NCBI GenBank assembly: GCA_963932145.1
Contig: OZ010578.1
Location: 24,688,653-24,752,652, forward strand
Origin: Acanthosepion lycidas
Lineage: Eukaryota; Mollusca; Cephalopoda; Sepiida; Sepiidae
Length of the DNA stretch: 64,000 nucleotides
Direction of reading: 5' to 3'
In this document: positions 56,479-64,000 of the stretch, one piece after another
How positions within the stretch are numbered: position 1 is the stretch's first letter
How the letters are laid out: the number at the start of each line of letters is the position of its first letter
Translations under genes and position numbers: made by a program
The notes under the pieces: generated by a model
What the model saw: only the letters and a program-made list of their open reading frames with translations
What the model was told of the DNA's origin: nothing
Database searches by the model: none

Positions 56479-57405
56479 TTACTTTTGTTCCATTTTCGGC
56501 TTATACAATGTGACTGGGAGGTTTCTGACTGTACAACATAGTACTGTTCTTATGTCTTCTTCATTTCTAAGGACTGCGATTACCGTATCTTCCAATGGTT
56601 CTGTCTTTGTTGGTATAAGTCTTGACAGGCCATCCTCGTGCCCGATTCTTTTTGTTGGTAAATATTCCAATCTGAAATTATAGTTTAGAAGAATCGTTCC
56701 CCATCTAAGTAGTCTATTTGCCGTGAAAACCGGTAGACCTTTTGAACCAAAAATTTTTATTAACGGTTTGTGATCCGTCTGCAGAGTAAAATGTCTACCA
56801 TAGACATACCTATGGGATCTTGTTGCTGCAAAAATGATTGCTAGAGCTTCCTTCTCTATTTGTGAATAATTTTTCTCCGCTGGTAGTACGGTTCGAGAAG
56901 CATGTGCGATAAGTTTTATTGTCCCATCTGACATTTTATGTAATATACACGCTCCGACTCTGTAGGCGCTCGCGTCACTTGCTACAATAATTTCTAGTTT
57001 AGAATCATAAGGTGTCAAAAATAAATCCGATGTTAATGTCTTGATTATTTTTTTAAATGTTTCCTGGCATTGATCTGTCCACTACCAAACTTTTTCTTTC
57101 TTTAGCAGTTCGTTCAGTGGTGCGCGAAGTTTATGCATTTGAGGTATGAATTCCTGGTAGTAATTCACTAATCCAAGAAAACTTTGTAGTTCTGTTATGT
57201 TCTTAGGAACTGGCATCTTTTTTATTGCTGTAGACCATTCAGGGTCTGAACGTCTACCTTCTTGGTTTATTATATGGCCAAGATATTTAATTTCCTTCAT
57301 GAAAAAATCACACTTATTTTCTTTCACTTTGAATCCGTAGCTTTGAATTCTATTAAACACTTGTACATGTTGCCAGTGTTGTTCAACGCTTTCGCTATTA
57401 ATCAA
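56479..57405 (-). pseudogene. RT thumb and RNase H of the gypsy-type element
   Basis: 57082-57405 carries the RT connection (KYLGHIINQEG, LQSFLGLVNYYQEFIPQM). A stop follows KEKVW. 56479-57018 is RNase H with ASDASAYRVGACILHK, YSQIEKEALAIIFA, YGRHFTLQTDHKPL and HEDGLSRL. Confidence 0.85.
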
Positions 57406-57434
57406 TACGTCATCCAGATATGCAATTGTATAGT

Positions 57435-58295
57435 CTAGCCCGTATCCATTGTCTGTTGGAACATAGCCGGCGCGACCTTAATTCCAAATGATAGTCTTTG
57501 GTATCTGTACAATCCCTTGTGTGTATTTATGCATAGAAGTTTTGAACTTTCTTCATCGACTGGAATTTGCAGGTACGCCTCATTTAAATCAATTTTTGAA
57601 AAATATTTTCCGCCATTTAATTTAGTGAATACTTCTTCTGGACTGGGTAGAGGATAGTGGTAGTCCTTTATTGCTGCGTTCAAACCTGTAGAAAAATCAG
57701 CACAAACTCGAATTTCTCCTGATTTCTTTTTGACGTAGACCGTCGGTGCATCCCATTTGCTGTATTCTACTTTTTTCAATATGCCCGTATTTTCGAGTCT
57801 AGTTAAATCTTGGTTAATTTTTTCTATTGACGGAAACTGTACACTCCTTTTTTTCTTGAAAACAGGTTGAACGTTTTCCTTTATTTCGATTTTAGCTGCC
57901 ATTTTCTTACATCTTCCGAGACCTGCTGAAAATACTGCGGGGAAACTCGTTTTTAGTTTTCCTTTTAATTTGTCTGCCTCGCTTGATAGGCTTTTTACAT
58001 TTTGGTAATACGTACTAATAGGTAAATCCCACAATTCGAATTTTTGCATCCAGTCTGTTCCGAATAGGTTTTCGGTATTTCTTAAGACGTACATTTTTAG
58101 TTTTTTCGACATTCCATTAAATGTTACGTTTGTAATTACTTCACCCTCGAATTTTATCTTTCTCCCCGTAACTGATCTAGCAATTTTATCCGTTTTTAAC
58201 ATGACAGGTTTGTTCAGTTTTCTCCATGTTTGTAGGTTTATGATAGTTAAGTCTGAGCCAGAATCCAGCTGTAACCTAACTTTTCTGTTTTGCAT
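57435..58295 (-). pseudogene. Protease and RT of the gypsy-type element
   Basis: LQLDSGSDLTIINLQTW holds the aspartic protease active-site triplet DSG. The RT fingers/palm include DFSTGLNAAIKDYHYPLPSP, SKIDLNEAYLQI and LSFGIKVAPAMFQQ. The frame is lost just before AYLDDVLIN, where the YLDD catalytic motif lies in a second frame. Confidence 0.85.
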
Positions 58296-58354
58296 TTCAA
58301 CTTGTACATATTTTCTTATATTAGTCTCATCTGTTTGGTCAGTCCTCGTAATTC

Positions 58355-58636
58355 TTATTCTGCTTTTGCTTTCTTTTCTATACCAACAATGAGAACTTTT
58401 GTGGCCAATTTTTTTACATGATAGACAAGTTTTAAAACGCTATGTACAGTCTTTAACCCAATGCCAAGACCCACAACGCTAGCATGGACTGGGTGGTAGT
58501 TTCTTTTTATGTTGATTATAATTACAAAGTTTCGGTTCGGTTTGTTTGTGAGGAAGGACAATTTTTTTGCCTTCGTACTTTGCGTACGTGTGCTATGCCA
58601 GCTTGTTCTGTCTTTTGAGTCTTTCTTCACATGCAT
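58355..58636 (-). pseudogene. Nucleocapsid zinc-knuckle region
   Basis: In the pol frame the strand shows a knuckle-like C.RCGSWHWVKDC interrupted by TAG, and CLSCKKIGHKSSHC, a CX2CX4HX4C knuckle, with a second TAG between them. The open frame listed here is a different, non-native frame. Confidence 0.7.
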
Positions 58637-59313
58637 CTCTGGCAGTCTTCGGCTAGTTTTTCCAATGTCAGATCTTGTTCACTCTCCAATTTAGTAAGTA
58701 TTCTGCGTCTCATTTCCGCGTCTTTGGTTGAAACCAGGCCTTGGACGTAAATTAAGCATTTGAAATTGTCCGCGCTGAGTTCCGATAATTTGAAGTCGTC
58801 ACAATATTTGTTAACAATGGATTCGAAAGTTATGTAATCTTCTCTGTCCTTTTTTGTAAGGTTCAAGCATTTCCATCTTTTATGGAATAGTGAAGTATTA
58901 TGGCTGAAAAGTTCCGTTAGCAGTTTTATGGATTCTTTGAAAGTTAACTCGCTTGTTTTTCTGGGAAGGAGATAATCTACGAATTTGGTATATTCGCCTG
59001 TGCCTAATTTTCTTAGTAATAGGCGTACTTTACGTGCGTCAGACCAATCTTTGCAGTCAAAATCATATAGATCTTCGTACCTTCGGAAGTAATTTGCAAA
59101 AGTTTTATCTTCGTCGGGTGCGTACTTGAAATCTTCGATATTACTCCAAATGGCGTCTTGTGAGAAAACTGCTTCGTTCTTGGATTTTTGCTCCTTATTT
59201 GACATTGCACGTAACAATAATTCTTGCAATTCCAGATGTTTCTGTTCGTACCTTTGTTGCTGTTCAAATTGGATTTTGATAAGTTCCATAATGGTTGACT
59301 GAAAATCTTCCAT
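58627..59313 (-). pseudogene. Gag of the gypsy-type element
   Basis: About 229 codons from the ATG at 59313. MEDFQSTIMELIKIQFEQQQ leads a coiled-coil-like, Gln/Glu-rich start, followed by FANYFRRYEDLYDFDCKDW, RLLLRKLGTGEY and CLNLTKKDREDYITFESIVN, typical of the capsid of gypsy elements of this type. Open throughout. It ends with a frame change before the zinc knuckles. Confidence 0.8.
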
Positions 59314-59464
59314 GTTAACGTATTTTTTGTGTAACCTGATATTCTGTAGCCTGTGCTTGCACAAAAAATCTTTCCTTTGTTGTCAGTGAAAATTTGATAT
59401 CAAAAAAAAGAATTTTTTTTTCGGGGGGGAATTAGTTTCGTATTACTCTTTTAGGGTTTCCTCG

Positions 59465-59631
59465 TCGCCACTTGTTATGCGCGACGGATAGCAAAAAAAA
59501 AAAAAAAAAAAAAAGGTTTGTCCTCCGCGTAGAGAGTTGGTTTCGTGAGTTAGCTCGTCGCCACTTGCTATACTGTGGCGAAAAAAAATTTTTTTTCTTC
59601 AACCGAATGAATTCGAATCTTCGTCGCCACT
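59465..59631 (-). repeat. Leader with three primer-binding-site-like repeats
   Basis: tcgtcgccacttgttatg-like stretches at about 59463, 59560 and 59620 (the last joined to the LTR), with poly-A and poly-T runs between. On the minus strand the LTR-adjacent one reads ACAAGTGGCGACGAAG. Confidence 0.65.
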
Positions 59632-60705
59632 TGTTATGGTCCGGTTCCTTGTACCACGGTGATAGTCCAAGGTAGAACCAATAAAGAAGAACGCGAACAC
59701 AGGTATAGAATAACACAGATATATTACTAACAGGAATATATACAGGGAAGTAGAAGTGTTAGTATGAACAATCAGGTTTAGTAGAGAGAACAATGTAGTC
59801 TCGAATAGTATCATTATTCCGATGTCTTGCAGTAATTGTCTGAACGCGACTCTGTTTCGGACTGCCTCTGACTCGACTCTTGACTCGACTTGAACTACTG
59901 ACTGACGATATTCAGTCACCCCCCTCCACTGGGGCATCATGTGGCATAAGGCCGTTTTTAACGTGGGATTTCCGAGCCCGTGGGCTTGGCCCCCAAATAT
60001 GCCCATTGAACCCGTAAAAACGGGTTCAGGGCCGGTTTACTTCCCCGAAAGAGACTGCGCCGTTCGGCGTAGCCTCATTCGGGTACCTCCCCGCCCAAAG
60101 GCAGAGAGTTCAACCGATCAGCCGGTCGTGAACTACTGACTGACGATATTCAGTCACCCCCACCAACTGGGGCATCATATGACACAAGGTCGGTTATTTA
60201 TTCTGGGTTCTCCGAGACCGTGGGCTCGGCCCCAAAATATGCCCATTGAACCCGTATAAACGGGTTCAGGGCCGGTTTACCTCCCCGAACGAGACTCCGC
60301 TCTTCGGCGTAGGCTCGTTCGGGTTCCTCCCTGCCCGAAGGCAGAGAGTTCAATAAAACAGTCGCTCAGAAAGTGAGCGACTGACGATATTCAGTCTCCC
60401 ACCCCACTGGGGCAACATGTGACACAAGGTCGGTTATTTATTGTGGGTTTACTGAGCCCGGGGGCTCGGCCGAAAAATATGCCCATTGAACCCGTATAAA
60501 TGGGTTCAGTGCTGGTTTACCTCCCCGAACGAGACTCCGCCCTTCGGCGTAGGCTCGTTCGGGTTACTCTCCGCCCGAAGGCAGAGAGTTCAACCGAACA
60601 GTGGCTCAGAAAGTGAGCGACTGACTCCTTGCCTACTCCTGAGGCGCAGTATTTATTAAGTATGGAATAGTCCATTATTATTATTATGGGTAAGATCCAA
60701 TAACA
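59632..60705 (-). repeat. 5' LTR (1074 bp) with three internal 240-bp units
   Basis: Same ends as the 3' LTR. The GC-rich unit occurs three times (from about 59892, 60130 and 60375 to 60620), which accounts for the 480-bp length difference. Confidence 0.9.
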
Positions 60706-61284
60706 AAAATATTATTTCATCTTTATAAATCAGTATCAGAAAATCGACGATGAATTATGAACCCAATACGAAATTGAAACCTCTCCTCTTCAGTTAATAC
60801 TAATCGCGTTAAGATGATTTCTTCGACACAAAGTGGCAAAGACGTTAAATCATAAATATTTTATACTATAAGCTGTAATTTAGGTTCGATTATTAATTCA
60901 TTTTATTTTTTTTTTTTTCGTCTTCCCAATCATGAAAATAATACAAAACTGGATTTGATTGGTTTGAGTCATATACGAAATAAACAGCGAATATTACGGT
61001 AGAAAAGAAATTAACACAGTTTACGTGAATGCAACTTAGTTCGTCTGTATACTGTAAAAAATTGGATATGACTTTAGACAAGTAACGCTAATCAACCTTG
61101 CATACCACATATAGGATCATAATTCTAAATGTAATGAAATTAGTAAGAGTCTGTCCGTAAAGTGTTCAATATTGGGTATGAGTTTAGACAAGTAACTAAA
61201 TCAATCCTGAATATAATATTTATAGAGAAGAAAAATTCTTAATGGAACCGTGAAAGTTTCTTTCCTTTAATAATTATTCTTCTG
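60706..61284. other. 3' flank of SLC16 copy D
   Basis: No gene. 60915-61200 matches 11865-12140. Confidence 0.6.
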
Positions 61285-61415
61285 TTATTTTTCATGGAAT
61301 TTTCCTTTTCGTTGAAGGTAGACGATTCCACTTGATACGATGCAGGCAATAAATAAAGAACCGGTGGTGAAGTAAAAGACAGAATAGTAAGATTGTGTAG
61401 CATCGAACAAAAAAC
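61285..61415 (-). CDS. SLC16 copy D exon 8
   Basis: 131 nt including TAA at 61285-61287. Acceptor TTCCAG|GTTTT. Encodes FYFTTGSLFIACIVSSGIVY and a short basic tail. Confidence 0.75.
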
Positions 61416-61619
61416 CTGGAATGATAAATATTTATCAGGGAAAATATCGCTCCATTAACATCTATAGACAAATACTTTCAAATTCTCAATATTTCTTCCT
61501 TAATTTTATTTCAACTCAATTTTAATTCGGAAATTTTTAGTTCAGGAAGACAGAAGATGGGCGACTAACGTTGCATTTAAAAATTAGAAGATTGTAGGCA
61601 GCATGAAAGCAAGGAACCA

Positions 61620-62405
61620 GAAGTGATTTCCACAGGCTAGAAGCGCGAGTAAAGAAACTATTGGAATAGAACTTACGGTCACATCATTCTAGTTCAACAA
61701 TAAAACGATGAGACCTAGTCGCCAATCTAGTAGTACGTTCGAATTCATGCAGTCGATGTACGAAGGAGGAGAGCTCATCAGTTGCCATGATAATATTTAT
61801 CGAATATACAAAGGGAAGCCGTGTCACGGCGGTGAGAAAGTGACTGAAGTTAAGATGCCAGGTCAACACCAATTATATCACAGACCCTTCTTTGGATTTT
61901 GTCAAGAATCACGAGATATATAACCGTTGTACCAGACCAGATATGGTAGCAATATTCAATGCACGGACGAATAGTAGATATATCAATATGCAAGATGGAT
62001 TTAGTAAACCATCTTTCCTAGCAGCAGACATAGCAATTGATTCAATATAATCACTCCACTTAATGTCAGTGGAAAACATGAGACATAGAAGACAGAATAA
62101 TGTGCTCTCCTGAAGGTTAGCATCAGCCATGTTGATGTAGGGAAAATGGTTCTGTATAAAAGACAGCAGTTTTGTTTCGGGGGCGTTAAAATTTACAAGC
62201 CATTTCTTGCCCCAGATAACAACTGATTTGATATCATTTTCGAGATCAGCTGCCAGTTGTACTTTACAGGATTTACTATCAAGGCTGAAGTAAATAGTTT
62301 ATGTCTTCAGCATAAAACCCCAATTGGGAACAGATGACGTCAGGATTAAAATAAGAAACCACGTAGGTCAAAGGATAAAAGGCCCGGGGGACGCCCGCAT
62401 TAATT
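61620..62405 (-). pseudogene. LINE reverse transcriptase fragment in intron 7 of copy D
   Basis: Minus strand from 62405: RT palm remnants, then WSDYIESIAMSAARKDG (62040-62090), and the C-terminal part with FVHRLHEFERTTRLATRSH (61700-61780). The longest of the three intron-7 copies. Confidence 0.7.
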
Positions 62406-62865
62406 AATGTTCCATAATTTTCTCAGGGCATTAGGCTTTCAAAAGCCATTAGAAAATGTTTATTTCATAGAATTGTCCGTTCGGGCTTGTTGATTTTCGA
62501 GTCTCTATCACTAATATTTAATTTAATTATGTCTAACCGAGCTACAAATGGAGATTGTAACTCTTGCACACATGCTTGTGTTGAGTAGAATATATTTCCA
62601 AATAAAAATTAGACTTCGGGATATTTTGCTTGAAATCCATACGCAAACACTGTTTCGTACATTTATCTTGACTCTCTTCAACGTTCTTTTATCTTTTAGA
62701 AAATAACATTCATTTTTCCCTTGGACATAGCATTCTTGGTATCAAAAGCCATTCGGGCAGCAATATTTTTCTAAGCCCTAATCTAATGCTTTAGTACCTT
62801 AATTAGTAAAAGAGCCTAAAGTCTATTCCTCGATTCAAATGTTGTTCCTATTCTTCTGATGCTTC

Positions 62866-63440
62866 TCAACAATTATCATGCTTGCTTCTTCTTTAATATC
62901 GGTCAATAATCACGTGAATATTTGAAAAAAAAAATGGTAATGTACGTAAAACGTTTGAATAAGAATTATCTTATTAACGACGCCCAGTTCATATTCTGGG
63001 ATGTATGTTAATGAATTTCTCTCTGACCTCTGACTATCTAAGATGAGAAATTATTGAAATACACTGAGTTATTCGAGCTGTTATCCTCATCTTGTTTGTT
63101 GTAAACAGCATATCAGCAGTTGTACTCTCTATATGTCTGCCGTAATCGATAAACTTCTGCGAATTATGAAATGAATCAATCCCTCTTCTCAACAAATACC
63201 ATGCTTGCGCCTTGTTTCATACGGGTCAATTGTCACTTGAATATTGGACTAAGTTTGGCCCGTTTTAAACGCAATGACTTTATTATTACAACGAAGGCTT
63301 CAAATCTAGAAAAAACTTAAATCTTATGCGTAAAATGTTTCAATAAGAAATATCTTATTACCAGTGTCCACTTCATATTCTGTGATGTATGTTCAGAATT
63401 TTTTCGCCGTAATACTTAGGAGAAAGTAAATGTTTCAATA
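62866..63440. repeat. Local tandem duplication of about 310 bp in intron 7 of copy D
   Basis: tctcaacaattatcatgctt at about 62871 and tctcaacaaataccatgctt at about 63186 start two related stretches (both later reach cttattaac / cttattacc and ttcatattctg). Between them, 63030-63170 matches sequence that in copy B lies in intron 6 (13815-13970), so an exon-7-bearing segment seems to have been duplicated and its exon lost. Confidence 0.55.
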
Positions 63441-63461
63441 TTTATTGATTACAAAATAAAA

Positions 63462-63462
<1 letters not shown>

Positions 63463-63521
<59 letters not shown>
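63463..63521. repeat. (TA)n microsatellite
   Basis: About 29 TA units, 115 bp from the donor of exon 7 of copy D. Confidence 0.95.
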
Positions 63522-63526
<5 letters not shown>

Positions 63527-63637
63527 AGGTTTTTAATTTTTTTAAAAAATACGTTAGCTTATCTCTCAGTTTTTGTCTAGAAAAATATGTGCAACGCAAA
63601 AACGAAATTAGTTGAAAAATTGTAAAAGGCCGCTTAC

Positions 63638-63763
63638 CTGCCATTTTCGCACTGATAATGTAAGATAGACCAACCAAAAGGCACAAGGGAGAATATCCTT
63701 TGGTCAGGTTTCTCCCTCCCAAGACGGAAGCCACAAGCACCATTCAAAGGGTTAAAACAACTC
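63638..63763 (-). pseudogene. SLC16 copy D exon 7 with TGA stop
   Basis: 126 nt. Acceptor TTTGCAG|GAGTT, donor GCAG|GTAAGC. TGA at 63744-63746 replaces the Arg codon of copy B. The rest (GGRNLTKGYSPLCLLVGLSY) is open. Confidence 0.8.
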
Positions 63764-64000
63764 CTGCAAATCAGAAATCATTATTTTTATCTGAATATTT
63801 AAGATGTGAAAGAATTGAAATACACTGATTTAATCGAACTGATATTCCCATAATGGATACGAACACAAAGAACGAAGAAAATGGGTTGAGAGAATATAAA
63901 AAGTACAAAAGTGACGGGTATGCGAATCAATTAAGGCATCAGAATATAATCTGTCGAAATGTGAATCCGGTCAGCAATAACGCCGATTGATTGAATTGAG

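Larger units (their letters stand above)
54723..60705 (-). mobile_element. Ty3/gypsy-type LTR retrotransposon, 6.0 kb, degenerate
   Basis: Complete structure on the minus strand: 5' LTR 59632-60705, leader with primer-binding-like site, gag, zinc knuckles, protease, RT, RNase H, integrase, polypurine tract, 3' LTR 54723-55316. LTRs begin TGTTAT and end ATAACA. Coding parts carry at least two TAG codons in the nucleocapsid region and several frameshifts, so it is not autonomous. The two LTRs show about 15 mismatches in the first 260 bp by eye, plus a repeat-number difference, so it is not recent. Flanks join in the paralogue at about 11.48-11.50 kb, the empty site. It lies in the 3' flank of SLC16 copy D. 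This is an endogenous retrotransposon without an env gene. Confidence 0.9.
61285..63763 (-). pseudogene. SLC16 copy D, exons 7-8 (gene continues right of window), stop in exon 7
   Basis: Exon 8 is 61285-61415 and exon 7 is 63638-63763, with the same phases and splice sites as copy B. In exon 7 the codon before MVLVASVLGG is TGA (63744-63746) where B has CGA, a CpG transition that would truncate the protein in its last third. Exon 8 encodes a shorter C-terminus that ends after KFHEK. Exons 1-6 lie beyond the window, so the state of the full gene is unknown. Intron 7 carries the shared LINE fragment and a local duplication of about 310 bp. Confidence 0.75.

Overview
This is a eukaryotic, AT-rich, intron-rich and repeat-dense window. 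The best reading is a coleoid cephalopod, probably an octopus. The reasons are tRNA-derived SINEs that share a conserved central domain of the kind described for cephalopods, long (TA)n and (GATA)n runs, mariner MITEs, degenerate LINEs, and a multi-exon SLC16 (monocarboxylate-transporter-like) family in tandem. The species is inferred, not proven.

The backbone is a head-to-tail array of four SLC16-like copies, all on the minus strand. Copy D is at the right edge (exons 7-8, 61285-63763). Copy C is at 32284-44705. Copy B is at 12186-24850, with all eight coding exons visible. Copy A is at the left edge (exons 1-2, 1715-2224). Exon order, splice sites and phases (phase 1 throughout, except phase 0 after exon 4) agree between copies. 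A full-frame product would be about 504 aa with the two SLC16 signature motifs (DGGWGW in TM1 and GSYFKKKRILAVG in TM5). Each copy seen in any length carries a different lesion. B has a 4-nt deletion in exon 2. C has stops in exons 1 and 6, length shifts in exons 5 and 6, no exon 3, no exon 8, and a triplicated exon 4. D has a CGA-to-TGA stop in exon 7. Only A, with two exons visible, looks clean. The array therefore looks like a decaying or fast-turnover transporter cluster.

The spaces between and inside the copies are also paralogous. About 0.6-5.1 kb matches about 23.4-28.4 kb and, more loosely, 43.7-44.8 plus 49.2-50.1 kb. About 7.2-12.4 kb matches 51.2-54.7 plus 60.7-61.5 kb. Shared old insertions (LINE pieces in introns 2 and 7, a DDE transposase fragment 5' of exon 1, a 5S-like SINE further upstream) sit at the same relative positions, so they predate the duplications. 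Later events are specific to one copy: a 6.0-kb Ty3/gypsy-type LTR element at 54723-60705, whose empty site survives at about 11.5 kb; a satellite array of about 166-bp units in intron 6 of C, with one decayed unit in the same intron of B; and LINE pieces at 41.5-42.2, 45.4-47.1 and 48.0-48.6 kb.

Other content is mariner fragments, four MADE1-like palindromic MITEs, a THAP-domain pseudogene in an intron of B, an 84-bp minisatellite at 22.2-23.1 kb, microsatellites, a possible LTR/primer-binding-site fragment at 35-36.4 kb, and several foldback structures. Most short open frames over simple repeats are not genes. All similarities were judged by eye from translation and known family motifs; no search was run.
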